Part shown: piece after piece, positions 8,962 through 17,548 of the stretch
How positions within the stretch are numbered: the first letter of the stretch is position 1
Layout: each line of letters begins with the position of its first letter
DNA from: Mycolicibacterium grossiae
GTDB lineage: Bacteria > Actinomycetota > Actinomycetes > Mycobacteriales > Mycobacteriaceae
DNA: 64,000 nt
NCBI RefSeq assembly: GCF_008329645.1
Contig: NZ_CP043474.1
Location: forward strand, 5,146,001-5,210,000
Direction: 5' to 3'
Position numbers and translations under genes: made by a program
Notes under the pieces: generated by a model
Databases searched by the model: none
Seen by the model: only the letters and a program-made list of their open reading frames with translations
Told to the model about the DNA's origin: nothing

Positions 8962-9954
8962 TTACTTGATCGCGATGGGGTTCAGGGGGGAGCCGACGCC
9001 ACCGGTGACGCGTAGCGGTGGTGCCACGAGCTGGAACTCGTAGCTGCCGTCGGCGGCGCAGTCCTGCGCCAGGGCGGTGAGGTCCCAGTACTCGCCGAAC
9101 ATCATGCCCATGTCGCGCAGACACAGCATGTGCAGCGGAAGAATGGTGCCGTCGACGCCGGACGCCGGGTTCTCGACCATGAGGTTGTCCGCGGCGACGG
9201 CCGCCACCTGGTGGTCGTGCAGCCAGGAGGCGCACGTCCAGTCGAGACCGGCTCCCGGTTCGGTGCCGTCCCCGTGGTCGAGGAACCGGGCCCACCATCC
9301 GGTGCGCACCAGCACGATGTCGCCGGGCTCGACGGTCACCCCCTGGGCCCGCGCGGCGGCGTCGAGTTCGGCGGGCGTGATGGGATCGCCGACGTCGGCG
9401 CAGAACGTGTCGACGCCGCGGAGCGCCACGAGGTCGAGGAGCACCCCGCGCGAGGTGATGCCCTTGACGTCGACCTTGTCGATGCCGAGATGGAAGGCGC
9501 CCAGACTCGACACCGACGACGCGGGAAACCCGTTGTACAGCTGATCCTCGTAGTAGACGTGCGACAGGGCGTCCCACTGCGTGGCGGCCTGCAGCGGCAT
9601 GATGATCATGTCGTCGTTGAAGCGCATGGGTCCGGCCTCGGAGTAGCCGGCCAGCTGCACGGCGCTCGGGTTCCGCAGCCATGACGGTCCGTACTGCCGC
9701 AACGCCTTCTCGTCCCCGCCGTCGATGGTCATGACGTGAACGGGGTTCTGGCGGTAGTGGAACGCACCTTGGGGCCCCGAGGACCCGAAGTCGACGCCGA
9801 GGGGAAACACCTTGCCGTGCGTGACCAGGCTCGCCGCCTGGGCGACCTTCTCGGGCGTGATGAGGTTGAGGGTGCCGAGTTCGTCGTCGTCACCCCAGCG
9901 GCCCCAGTTGCGGACGTCGGCGGCGACGCGCTGGAAGTCAGTCCACGTGGCCAC
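8962..9954 (-). CDS. putative cyclase / kynurenine formamidase-like hydrolase (PF04199-type)
   Basis: This 330-residue protein resembles the cyclase family. The motif QAATQWDALSHVYY stands where family members have HxGTHxDxxxH, and GDIVLVRTGW follows. Relatives open cyclic amides, lactones or formyl-kynurenine with a bound metal, so ring opening of an oxidised intermediate is plausible. The GTG at 9954 lies 17 bp inside the end of the upstream SDR gene. A longer frame exists upstream but runs through a 15-bp tandem repeat belonging to the SDR tail and is less likely. Confidence 0.8.
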   Translation of the reverse strand: MATWTDFQRVAADVRNWGRWGDDDELGTLNLITPEKVAQAASLVTHGKVFPLGVDFGSSGPQGAFHYRQNPVHVMTIDGGDEKALRQYGPSWLRNPSAVQLAGYSEAGPMRFNDDMIIMPLQAATQWDALSHVYYEDQLYNGFPASSVSSLGAFHLGIDKVDVKGITSRGVLLDLVALRGVDTFCADVGDPITPAELDAAARAQGVTVEPGDIVLVRTGWWARFLDHGDGTEPGAGLDWTCASWLHDHQVAAVAADNLMVENPASGVDGTILPLHMLCLRDMGMMFGEYWDLTALAQDCAADGSYEFQLVAPPLRVTGGVGSPLNPIAIK

Positions 9955-10840
9955 CGGCCACCATCCTCTCCTGCGTGGTCCCGTCCCCCGCGGCCCCGTC
10001 CCCCGCAGCCCCGTCCCCCGCGGCACTGCCCTCCGTGACGAGGCCGGCGTAGATCCTCTCCGCCACGGTGCCGCCGTCGACCCAGATCACCTGTCCGGTC
10101 AGATAACTCGCCGCCGCGCTGTTGAGGAACAGCAGGACGCTCGCCTGCTCCTCGGGTCCGGCGACGCGTCCCAGCGGTGTCCGGAAGGAGTCGAGGAACT
10201 CCGGACCGTAGGCGCTGCGCAGCTGGTCGAGGATCGGGGTGTCGGTGACGCCGGGTGCGGTGCAATTGATCCGGATGCCGCGGGCGCCGAGCGCGACGAC
10301 CTGAGCCATGCCGTACAGGATGATCGCCTCCTTGGACAACCGGTAGCCGCCGTCGGCCAGGGCGTCCGGGTGGGCCTCGCACCACGCGACGCCGTCGGAC
10401 ATGGTCGAGGTGTCGAGCAGGCCCGTCGTGACCGCGGCGTTCGCGCGGTATCCGGCGGCCGCGAGGCTCGAGACGTTCGCGATCGCCGAACCCGGCACCA
10501 TCGACGGAAGCAGCGCCTCGGTGAAGCGCCGGGTCCCGAGGAAGTTGATCGTGACCACCAGCAGCGGGTTGCCGATGCCCGACGACACACCCGCGACGTT
10601 GAACAGCGCGTCGACGGGACCGCCCACCGCCTCGACGGCCTGGTCGATCGACACCGGGTCGGACAGATCGAGGTGGTGGAACTCGTTCACGGGGCTCGAC
10701 GGCGGCCGCACGTCGAGACCCACCACGTGTGCGCCGAGGCCGACGAGCTGGTCGACCAGTGCCGCGCCGATGCCCGACGCGCATCCCGTGACGACGACGC
10801 GGCGGCCGGCGTAATCCATTGCGCCGTGCGGAGGTGCCAT
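9938..10840 (-). CDS. SDR of the 3-alpha-hydroxysteroid / coniferyl-alcohol dehydrogenase type
   Basis: This SDR of about 300 residues has TGCASGIGAALV, an FNVAGV motif in place of NNAG, and a Tyr-Lys pair in GYRLSKEA. The NVAG form and the pattern DLSDPVSIDQAVEAVGG are typical of the coniferyl-alcohol/3-alpha-hydroxysteroid dehydrogenase branch. The C-terminus carries three copies of the pentapeptide AAGDG encoded by a 15-bp tandem repeat. ATG 10840 is chosen (12 bp after the upstream stop); ATG 10819 is an alternative. It is probably co-transcribed with the cyclase and luciferase-like genes. Confidence 0.85.
   Translation of the reverse strand: MAPPHGAMDYAGRRVVVTGCASGIGAALVDQLVGLGAHVVGLDVRPPSSPVNEFHHLDLSDPVSIDQAVEAVGGPVDALFNVAGVSSGIGNPLLVVTINFLGTRRFTEALLPSMVPGSAIANVSSLAAAGYRANAAVTTGLLDTSTMSDGVAWCEAHPDALADGGYRLSKEAIILYGMAQVVALGARGIRINCTAPGVTDTPILDQLRSAYGPEFLDSFRTPLGRVAGPEEQASVLLFLNSAAASYLTGQVIWVDGGTVAERIYAGLVTEGSAAGDGAAGDGAAGDGTTQERMVAGGHVD
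9981..10025. repeat. 15-bp tandem repeat (3 copies) in SDR C-terminus
   Basis: Three head-to-tail copies of CCGTCCCCCGCGGCC with single-base differences. The period is a multiple of three, so the reading frame is kept and the SDR tail reads (AAGDG)3. The number of copies could vary between strains. Confidence 0.9.
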
Positions 10841-10851
10841 GGCCGTCCCGC

Positions 10852-12165
10852 TCAGCTGGCGGCCTCGCGGGTGGCCTTCTCCTGTTGGGCCGCCTTGACG
10901 CGGCCCTCGTTGATCTCGGCCATCGCCTCGGGGATCTCCCCCGCGGTGAACTTGCCGCCGCGGCCGGTCGGCAGCCCGCCGAAGGCGTAGGTTTCGTCGA
11001 ACAGCGGTGCGTCGGAACGCTCGCGGCGTGCCTCGACCTTCTCGATCACCGGCTCGAGGCGCTTCGCCTTCGCGGCGCGGGCCTTCTCGTCGCGGTCGAT
11101 GAACTCGGGCAGGATCTCGCGGCCCATGATCTCGATGGACTCCATCGTCCCCTCGTGGCTGCGCGGGTTGAGCAGCAGGATGATCTCGTCGACGCCGCTG
11201 GCCTCGTAGCCGCGCAGGAACTCCCGGACGGTGTCCGGCGAGCCGATCGCCCCGCGGCCGGGACCGTAGGCGAGCGTCGGGTCGTCCTTGACGGCCTGCT
11301 CGTACAGTTCCCATACCTTGGTGCGACCGGGTGTGTGCATTCCGGTGAGGTAGTAGTGCATGATCCCGAAGGAGAAGAAGCCGCCGCCGATGCCGATCCG
11401 CTTCAGCGCCTCCTCGTCGCTCTTGGCGACCATCATCGACAGGTCACCGCCGATCGCGAGCAGGTTCGGGTTGATCGCCGGGGTCACCGGGACGCCGTTC
11501 TCCTCGAACTCGCGGTAGTAGCCGTCGACGCGGTCCTTGAGTGCTTCGGGTCCGGTGTAGGCGAAACTCAGTGCGCCGATGGCCTTCTGCGCGGCCATCT
11601 GCACCGACGCCGGCCGGGTACAGGCGACCCACACCGGCGGGTGCGGCTTCTGCAGCGGCTTGGGCACGACGTTGCGCGCCGGCATCTCGACGTGCTCGCC
11701 CTTGAAGCCGCTGAACGGCTCCTCGACCATGCACCGGATGGCGACCTCGAGGGCCTCCTCCCACTGCGCGCGCTTGTCCGCGGGATCGATGTTGAACCCG
11801 CCCAGTTCGGCGACCGAGGAGCCCTCGCCGGTGCCGAATTCGACGCGGCCGTTCGACAGGTGGTCCAGGGTGGCGACGCGCTCGGCGATGCGCGCCGGGT
11901 GGTTGATCGGCGGCGGCAGGTGCATGACGCCGAAGCCCAGGCGGATGTCCTTGGTGCGCTGGCTGGCCGCCGCGAGGAACATCTCGGGGGCGGTCGAGTG
12001 GCAGTACTCCTCGAGGAAGTGGTGCTCGGTGAGCCAGACCGTGGAGAACCCGGCGCGGTCGGCCGCCTCCACCTCGTCGAGGCCGTGCTGGAACAGCTGG
12101 TGTTCGTCGTCCTCCGACCACGGCCGGGGCAGCGGGAACTCGTAGAACAGTGAGATCTTCATCAT
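10852..12165 (-). CDS. LLM class (luciferase-like) flavin-dependent monooxygenase/oxidoreductase
   Basis: This is a 437-residue luciferase-like TIM barrel. It opens with MKISLFYEFPLPRPW; TVWLTEHHF, DIRLGFGVMHLPPPINHPAR and SNGRVEFGTGEGSS match the flavin- and phosphate-binding features of bacterial luciferase-type monooxygenases. At this length it is closer to FMN-dependent monooxygenases than to the shorter F420 enzymes. An FMN reductase gene lies in the same operon, so a two-component hydroxylation or Baeyer-Villiger oxidation is a reasonable guess. ATG 12165 overlaps the TAA of the upstream flavoprotein by one base (TAATG). Confidence 0.88.
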   Translation of the reverse strand: MMKISLFYEFPLPRPWSEDDEHQLFQHGLDEVEAADRAGFSTVWLTEHHFLEEYCHSTAPEMFLAAASQRTKDIRLGFGVMHLPPPINHPARIAERVATLDHLSNGRVEFGTGEGSSVAELGGFNIDPADKRAQWEEALEVAIRCMVEEPFSGFKGEHVEMPARNVVPKPLQKPHPPVWVACTRPASVQMAAQKAIGALSFAYTGPEALKDRVDGYYREFEENGVPVTPAINPNLLAIGGDLSMMVAKSDEEALKRIGIGGGFFSFGIMHYYLTGMHTPGRTKVWELYEQAVKDDPTLAYGPGRGAIGSPDTVREFLRGYEASGVDEIILLLNPRSHEGTMESIEIMGREILPEFIDRDEKARAAKAKRLEPVIEKVEARRERSDAPLFDETYAFGGLPTGRGGKFTAGEIPEAMAEINEGRVKAAQQEKATREAAS

Positions 12166-13916
12166 TACCTCCGATAGGTGTCGAGCGTCGAATCCGATGC
12201 CGGGCCGGTGGTGGCCGCGCGGGTGTCCGAGATGTGGCGTGCGGCGACGTAGCCGAACGTCATGGCGGGGCCGATCGTGGCTCCCGCCCCGGCGTAGCTG
12301 CGGCCCATCACGGCGGCCGTCGCGTTGCCGGTCGCGTACAGTCCGCCGATCGCCGAGCCGTCGTCGCGCAGCACGCGGGCGTGCTCGTCGGTGCGCAGGC
12401 CGCCGGACGTGCCCAGGTCACCGAGGATGATCTGGAACGCGAGGTACGGCGGCTCGGTGAGCGGGTGCAGGTTCGGGTTGGGCAGCGTGGGGTCGCCGTA
12501 GTAGTTGTCGTACGCGCTGTCGCCGCGCGAGAAGTCGTCGTCGTGGCCGCTGCGGGCTAGCGCGTTGAACCGCTCGGCGGTTGCGCGCAGCGCCTCCGGC
12601 GGGACGCCGATCTGGGTGGCCAGGTCCTCGAACGTGCCCGCCTGCTTCACGATTCCCGAGTCGAGCCAGGCCTTCGGCACCTTCCATCCGGTGGGGACGG
12701 GCGCGAAGGGGATCTTCGGCAGCGGCAGGTGTCCCCCGACGACGTAGCGGTGGAAGGACCGGGTGTCGGTGACGAGCCAGCACGGGATGTGGGTGGTTCC
12801 GGACCGCTGGCCGTCGAGCATCGCGTGCGCGAAGTCCATGTACGGCGCCGCCTCGTTGACGAAGCGCCGGCCGGCTCCGTTGACGACGAACTGCGACGGC
12901 ATCATCCGCTCGTTGAGCATGAACTGCAGCCGTCCGTCGGGCCAGCACATCGCCGGGAACCACCACGCCTCGTCGAGCAGGTCGAGCGCCGCACCGACCT
13001 TCTCCCCGGCTCGGATGCCGTCGCCCATCGACGCGGGATTGCCGAAACTCCAGTCGTGCTCGAGTTCCGGCAGGTGTTCCCGGCGCCAGGCCATGTCGTG
13101 GTCGAACCCGCCGGACGCCAGCACCACGCCGTGGCGCGCGCGGACCCGCACGGGGCGGCCGTCCCGTTCGACGACCGCGCCGACGACCCCGCCTTCGACG
13201 TCGGTGACGAGTTCGGTCATCGGCGAGCGGAGCCAGAGCGGGATGTCGCGCTCGCCCAGCGCGAGGCGCATGCGGGCCATCAACGACTGCCCGATGGCGG
13301 CCATCCGATCGCCGAAGACGTGCGCGCGGACCATGCGCCAGACGAGCTTCACCAGCACGGCCTTGCCGCGCCAGTTCTGCCGCACCTGGTAGAACAGCCG
13401 CAGGTCCTTCGGCGCGAACCAGATGCCCTTCGGCGCGAGTGCCAGCGGGGTCAGCAGGTTGGCCTCCTCGTTCCCGAGCCGACGCAAGTCGATCTCCGGG
13501 ACGTTGATGGTGCTGCCCAGCTCCGAACCGCCGGGCAGCTCCGGATAGTAGTCGGCGTAACCCGGCTTCCACACGAATTCCAGCCAGTCGCTGCACTTCT
13601 CGAGGAACTCCATCATCTCCGGGGCGGCGTCGACGTAGCGGCGCAGCCGCGCGTCGTCGACCAGTCCCGCGGTGATGGTCTTCAGGTAGGTGACGACGTC
13701 CTCGGGGTCGGGGACGTACCCCGCGCGCCGCTGCGACGGTGCTCCCGGCACCCAGATTCCGCCCCCGGAGAGCGCCGTGGATCCGCCGAACTGCGGTGAC
13801 TTCTCCACGACCAGGGTGTCGAGGCCCTCGGCGTCGGCGGCGAGCGCGGCGGTCATGCCGCCGCCGCCGGAGCCGACCACCAGCACGTCGACCTCGTGGT
13901 CCCAGCCGTCGTTCAC
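12165..13916 (-). CDS. 3-ketosteroid Delta1-dehydrogenase-like FAD flavoprotein
   Basis: This is a 583-residue flavoprotein. The N-terminal FAD motif is VVGSGGGGMTAALAA, followed by EKSPQFGGSTALSGGGIW; the C-terminal part GLYATGNATAAVMGRSYAGAG and GATIGPAMTFGYVAA is highly typical of the KstD/fumarate reductase-like group that desaturates ring ketones. The usual Pro of the SYPG motif is Ala here. It starts at GTG 13916, overlapping the stop of the extradiol dioxygenase gene. A 1,2-desaturation of a cyclic ketone before ring opening would fit. The steroid itself is not proven as substrate. Confidence 0.9.
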   Translation of the reverse strand: MNDGWDHEVDVLVVGSGGGGMTAALAADAEGLDTLVVEKSPQFGGSTALSGGGIWVPGAPSQRRAGYVPDPEDVVTYLKTITAGLVDDARLRRYVDAAPEMMEFLEKCSDWLEFVWKPGYADYYPELPGGSELGSTINVPEIDLRRLGNEEANLLTPLALAPKGIWFAPKDLRLFYQVRQNWRGKAVLVKLVWRMVRAHVFGDRMAAIGQSLMARMRLALGERDIPLWLRSPMTELVTDVEGGVVGAVVERDGRPVRVRARHGVVLASGGFDHDMAWRREHLPELEHDWSFGNPASMGDGIRAGEKVGAALDLLDEAWWFPAMCWPDGRLQFMLNERMMPSQFVVNGAGRRFVNEAAPYMDFAHAMLDGQRSGTTHIPCWLVTDTRSFHRYVVGGHLPLPKIPFAPVPTGWKVPKAWLDSGIVKQAGTFEDLATQIGVPPEALRATAERFNALARSGHDDDFSRGDSAYDNYYGDPTLPNPNLHPLTEPPYLAFQIILGDLGTSGGLRTDEHARVLRDDGSAIGGLYATGNATAAVMGRSYAGAGATIGPAMTFGYVAARHISDTRAATTGPASDSTLDTYRR

Positions 13917-14956
13917 GCGACCGTCACCGCCGTGCGCACCGCGAAACCCGCGATGAGTTCCGGGGCGGCGCGGTAGAAGCGCGCGCCCGTTTCGTAGCGC
14001 CCCTGCGTGGCCAGCGCGGCGAACGCGGCCACCCAGGTCCGCACCTCGTGCGCTGAATTGCCGGCCTGCGCCGCGATCCAGGCGTTGGTCCACGCGTCGA
14101 CGTCGGCGACGCGGTTGGTGTCGAGCAGTTCGAGCAAGGCGTTGTCCCAGTCGGGGTTGAGCGGTTGGAGCGGGCTGTCGCCGTGGGCGAAGTCGCGTGC
14201 GGCTGCCATCACCGCGGTCTGCCGTGCGGTGCGCTGCTCGGCGGTCATCGGCTCGCCGTGCACGATGCGGCCGAGCGCTGCCGGCGGCGCGGTGGCCAAC
14301 GTCGGCACCGGCGGATCGTGGCTCAGCCCGCCGGATCCCACGATGAGCACCCGCCGTCCGAGCCCGGCGAGAAAGTCCCCGACGGCGGCGCCGAGCGCCC
14401 GCGCCCGCTTGATCGGCGCCAGCGGCGTGGCGACGGAGTTGATGAAGATCGGGATGACCGGTACCGCGTCGGCCGCACCGAAGAGCGTCTCCAGCGGCTG
14501 CACCGTGCCGTGATCGACCTCCATGCTCGACGACAGCGCGACGTCGACGTCGGCCGCCCACGCGGCCTCGGCGCAGGCGGTCGCGAGGTCCGACGGCACG
14601 TTCAGAGGTCCGGCGTGCGTGCCGTAGTCGCCCACCCCGGTGGCGCCGGTGCCGATGCAGAACGGCGGCATGAGCCGGTAAAAGAACCCGTTGTAGTGGT
14701 CCGGGGAGAAGATCACGACGAGGTCGGGGGCGAACTCGCGCACGAACTCCCGCGCCGCGGCGAGCGCGGTGTCGACGTCACCGAGGAGTTCGGATGACGG
14801 TCCCGGAAGATTCAGCAGCGGGCTGTGCGACATGCAGCACAGCGCCAGCGGCGTCGTGTCGGTCGGCGTCGTGTCGGTCGGCGTCGTGTCGGTCGGCGTC
14901 GTGTCGGTCGGCGTCGTGTCGGTCGGCGTCGTGTCGGTCGGTGTGGTGTTCATCAT
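13913..14956 (-). CDS. mhpB: class III extradiol dioxygenase, MhpB-like (2,3-dihydroxyphenylpropionate 1,2-dioxygenase type)
   Basis: The 347-residue product matches E. coli MhpB along its length: CMSHSPLLNLPG, VIFSPDHYNGFFYRLMPPFC, MEVDHGTVQPLE, VLIVGSGGLSHDPPVP, HEVRTWVAAFAA. The His residues of the SPDHYNG, VDHG and GLSHDP motifs are present. It cleaves a catechol ring between C1 and C2 next to the side chain using Fe(II). The start is ATG 14956, after a near-perfect Shine-Dalgarno AAGGAGGTGA; a GTG at 14968 lies inside that site and is rejected. Residues 6-35 are a repeat of TDTTP units absent from typical MhpB, which begins just before CMSHSP. It overlaps mhpA by 179 bp. Confidence 0.92.
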   Translation of the reverse strand: MMNTTPTDTTPTDTTPTDTTPTDTTPTDTTPTDTTPLALCCMSHSPLLNLPGPSSELLGDVDTALAAAREFVREFAPDLVVIFSPDHYNGFFYRLMPPFCIGTGATGVGDYGTHAGPLNVPSDLATACAEAAWAADVDVALSSSMEVDHGTVQPLETLFGAADAVPVIPIFINSVATPLAPIKRARALGAAVGDFLAGLGRRVLIVGSGGLSHDPPVPTLATAPPAALGRIVHGEPMTAEQRTARQTAVMAAARDFAHGDSPLQPLNPDWDNALLELLDTNRVADVDAWTNAWIAAQAGNSAHEVRTWVAAFAALATQGRYETGARFYRAAPELIAGFAVRTAVTVA

Positions 14957-16577
14957 GGTCGTGGTCACCTCCTTCGGCGGTGTGCAGGACGTCGAACAGG
15001 GCGCTGCTCAACTCCGGCGCCAACTGCGCGATGCACGCGCCGGCGATGCACCGGTCGGGGCGCAGGAACAGCACCGACTCGGCGTGGACGTCGAACCAGG
15101 ACTTCAGCGCGCCGGTGCGGTCACCGACCACGACGACGTCGGGGTCGTCCTGGCCGGTCCAGTGCAGCTGGGTGGACGGGCGGAGGGCGACGAACGTCGC
15201 GCCGAGCGCCTGCCACCGGCGGAACGCCACGTCACCGAGGAGTGCACGGGGGTCGTTGTTCCAGGCGAGCACGCCGAAGCCGGGCCCGATCACGTCGTCG
15301 AGCAGCACGTTGGCGGCGTCGCGGGTATCGACCCTCGGCTGGATGAACAGGGTGCCGGTGGGCAGGGTCGCACTCGGCGGTGCCACGTCGGCGGAGAGCC
15401 GGGCGATCGCGCCCTGCTCGTAGCGCGGCATGGGTTTGAACCGCATCTCCAGGATGTAGCGCTTGAGCGTCGGTACCACCGAGGCGGCGCGGATGACGGT
15501 GTCCCGCAGCGTCGCTACGCGCCGATTCGTCGGGGAGATGACGCGTCCCACCATGGTGGAGAGGTCGATCATCGCCCGGGCGTGCTTGCGCCGTTCGGTG
15601 TCGTAGGTGTCGAGCAGGGCGTCGCCGGCCTGTCCGTTGACGACCGCCGCGAGTTTCCACCCGAGGTTGGCCGCATCGCGAATGCCGCTGTTGTAACCCT
15701 GCCCCTGCCATACCGGCATCAGGTGCGCCGCATCCCCGGCGAGGAACACCCGACCGGAGCGGAAGGCGCCGGCGATGCGGGAGTGGTGGGTGTAGACGCG
15801 GTGCCGGATCACGTCGACGCGCTCCGGGTAGGGGACGAAGGGGCGCAGCACGCGCGCAATGAACTCCGGTGTCTCCACGTGCTCGTCGGTCTCGTCGGCG
15901 TGGATCATGAACTCGAAGCGCCGGATGCCGTGGGCGATGGAGATGCACGCGTACGGGCGTACCGGGTCGGCACCGACCTCGCTGTTGGGGTGCCCGAGCG
16001 GATCGGTCGCGACGTCGATGACGAGCCAGCGGGTCGGCGCGGTGGTGCCCTCGAACGACACCCCGACGGCGCGGCGGGTGGCGCTGCGTCCGCCGTCGCA
16101 GCCGACGACGTAGCGGGCGGTGGTCGCTCCGCCGCCCTCGAACTCGACCCGTACGCCGTCGGCGGTTTCGGCGACCGACGTCATCCGCGTCCCCCACGAC
16201 ACGTCGACGCCGTCGAACCGGTCGAGGCCGCGCAGCAGCTCCGCGTCGACCATGGGCTGCACGAACCCGTTGCGTTTCGGCCACCCGAAACGCGCGTCGG
16301 GCGGCGCCATCTCGGCCAGCAGCCGTCGGCGCCCGTCGTAGAACCGCAGGATCTGGTTCGGCACGGTGTGCGGCAGGACGGCGTCGACCAGGCCGATCGA
16401 CTGAAAGGTGCGCAGCGCCTCGTCGTCGAGTCCGACGCCGCGGGGGTAGTCGATCAAGGTGTCCCGCTCGTCGACCACCGTGGTGCGCACGCCGTGGCCG
16501 CCCAGGACGTTGGCCAGCGTGAGCCCCACCGGTCCGGCGCCGACGATCAGGACGTCCACCGCGTGCTGCGCCGTCAC
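14778..16577 (-). CDS. mhpA: FAD-dependent hydroxylase, MhpA-like (3-(3-hydroxyphenyl)propionate 2-hydroxylase type)
   Basis: This is a 599-residue group A flavoprotein monooxygenase. It has GAGPVGLTLANVLG (FAD ADP-binding), DYPRGVGLDDEALR, CDGG, and GDAAHLMPVWQGQGYNSGIRDA near residue 290, with LEMRFKPMPRY further on; all are shared with E. coli MhpA (554 aa). It ortho-hydroxylates a phenolic ring to the catechol cleaved by MhpB. The extra length is at the C-terminus: after FDVLHTAEGGDHDHDEHH the frame enters the 15-bp repeat and then runs inside mhpB. The start is GTG 16577, overlapping the hydrolase stop. Confidence 0.92.
   Translation of the reverse strand: MTAQHAVDVLIVGAGPVGLTLANVLGGHGVRTTVVDERDTLIDYPRGVGLDDEALRTFQSIGLVDAVLPHTVPNQILRFYDGRRRLLAEMAPPDARFGWPKRNGFVQPMVDAELLRGLDRFDGVDVSWGTRMTSVAETADGVRVEFEGGGATTARYVVGCDGGRSATRRAVGVSFEGTTAPTRWLVIDVATDPLGHPNSEVGADPVRPYACISIAHGIRRFEFMIHADETDEHVETPEFIARVLRPFVPYPERVDVIRHRVYTHHSRIAGAFRSGRVFLAGDAAHLMPVWQGQGYNSGIRDAANLGWKLAAVVNGQAGDALLDTYDTERRKHARAMIDLSTMVGRVISPTNRRVATLRDTVIRAASVVPTLKRYILEMRFKPMPRYEQGAIARLSADVAPPSATLPTGTLFIQPRVDTRDAANVLLDDVIGPGFGVLAWNNDPRALLGDVAFRRWQALGATFVALRPSTQLHWTGQDDPDVVVVGDRTGALKSWFDVHAESVLFLRPDRCIAGACIAQLAPELSSALFDVLHTAEGGDHDHDEHHTDRHDADRHDADRHDADRHDADRHDADRHDAAGAVLHVAQPAAESSGTVIRTPR
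14851..14940. repeat. 15-bp tandem repeat, six perfect copies, in the mhpA/mhpB overlap
   Basis: Six identical copies of GCGTCGTGTCGGTCG, followed by a degenerate seventh at 14941-14955. The array lies in both the 3' end of mhpA (repeat DADRH, about residues 546-576) and the 5' end of mhpB (repeat TDTTP, residues 6-35), read in different frames. The 15-bp period keeps both frames open whatever the copy number. Confidence 0.97.
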
Positions 16578-17440
16578 GAGCGCCCCAGCAGGAAGTCGAG
16601 GTGCAACCGGTTGAAGGTCTTGGGATCCTCGTACTGCGGCCAGTGTCCGCAGTCACCCATGACCTCGAACCGCGCGCCGGGAATCATCGATGCGATGCGG
16701 CGGCCCTCGCTCACGTCGGCCGTGGGGTCGTCGCTCGTCCACAGCACCAGCGTCGGCGCGGTGATGGCGCCGTATTCGTTGGCACCAAGCAGGTTTCGCG
16801 CACGGATCTCGGGGTCCTGCAGCGCCATGATGTCGCTCATGGCCGCGACGAAGCCGGGTTGGCGGTAGACGCGCTGCCTGCTGGCGACGATGTCGTCGTA
16901 GTCCTTCGACTTGTCGGCCATGAGCCACTTGATGCGGGCGGCCACGGTCTCCCAGGAGGGGTTCTCGGCGGCGGCCATGGACAGCGTGACGATGCGCTTC
17001 ATCACCTCGGGATCGGCCTGCGAGCCACCGGCGGTGTTGAGCACCAGCCGGTCGATGCGGTCGGGGTGGTCCGACGCCGCGCGGGCCGCGACCCAGCCGC
17101 CAAGGGACTCGCCGGACAGGTGCACGCGGTCGGCGCCGATTGCGTCGAAGAACGCCAGCAGGTGGTCGACGTAGTGCCGGACCTCCAACGGGTGCCCCGG
17201 CTTGTCGGTGTAGCCGTGGCCGAGCATGTCGATCGACCACGTGGAGAAGTGCTCGGCATGCGTCTCCAGGTTCCGCACGTAGGCCTCGGCGTGACCGCCG
17301 GAGCCGTGCAGCAGGACCAGCGCCGGCGCGTCGCGCTCTCCGGCGTGCAGGTAGCGCGTACGCACGCCGCCGACGTCGAGGTAGCCCTGTGAGAACGGGA
17401 CGCCCTGGAGGTCACTCCAGACGCTCTCGAACTCGGACAT
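16574..17440 (-). CDS. alpha/beta hydrolase, MhpC-like meta-cleavage product hydrolase
   Basis: This is a 288-residue alpha/beta hydrolase. It has the HGSGGHAEAY oxyanion region, the nucleophile elbow SGESLGGWVAAR, an acid region LWTSDDPTADV and the catalytic His in GDCGHWPQYEDP, typical of MhpC/BphD/HsaD enzymes that hydrolyse the C-C bond of ring-fission products. ATG 17440 is preceded by a good ribosome site (AAGGAAGGGG). It is the first gene of the long minus-strand operon and faces the divergent IclR gene across a 108-bp regulatory region. The order mhpC-mhpA-mhpB next to an IclR gene echoes the E. coli mhp locus. Confidence 0.88.
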   Translation of the reverse strand: MSEFESVWSDLQGVPFSQGYLDVGGVRTRYLHAGERDAPALVLLHGSGGHAEAYVRNLETHAEHFSTWSIDMLGHGYTDKPGHPLEVRHYVDHLLAFFDAIGADRVHLSGESLGGWVAARAASDHPDRIDRLVLNTAGGSQADPEVMKRIVTLSMAAAENPSWETVAARIKWLMADKSKDYDDIVASRQRVYRQPGFVAAMSDIMALQDPEIRARNLLGANEYGAITAPTLVLWTSDDPTADVSEGRRIASMIPGARFEVMGDCGHWPQYEDPKTFNRLHLDFLLGRS

Positions 17441-17464
17441 CGGTCCCCTTCCTTGCGTACTGAT

Positions 17465-17479
17465 GAGAATGCCATTCTC
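17465..17479. promoter_or_regulatory. palindromic operator GAGAATG-C-CATTCTC (shared motif, site 1)
   Basis: A perfect 7+1+7 palindrome, 25 bp upstream of the mhpC-like ATG. The same GAGAAT-N3-ATTCTC core occurs in the 24.4 and 30.2 kb promoter regions, so a regulator other than the local IclR probably binds here. Confidence 0.7.
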
Positions 17480-17496
17480 TTGTACGGCAATCAATG

Positions 17497-17513
17497 TGTG
17501 CTAATATCGCACA
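17497..17513. promoter_or_regulatory. inverted repeat TGTGC-N7-GCACA, probable IclR operator
   Basis: Located in the divergent promoter between the mhp-like operon and the iclR gene. The arms TGTGC/GCACA flank an AT-rich heptamer, and a further half site TGTGCAC follows at about 17519-17524. The arrangement suits an IclR-type dimer or tetramer. Confidence 0.55.
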
Positions 17514-17548
17514 ACAATGTGCACTATGTATAGAGCATCACTCTCGAC

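Noticed and set aside
14851..14940. CRISPR-like array
   Set aside because: The repeats are 15 bp, directly adjacent with no spacers, and coding. No cas genes are in the window.
14956..14968. GTG 14968 as the mhpB start
   Set aside because: It lies inside the Shine-Dalgarno sequence AAGGAGGTGA; ATG 14956 has correct spacing from that site.
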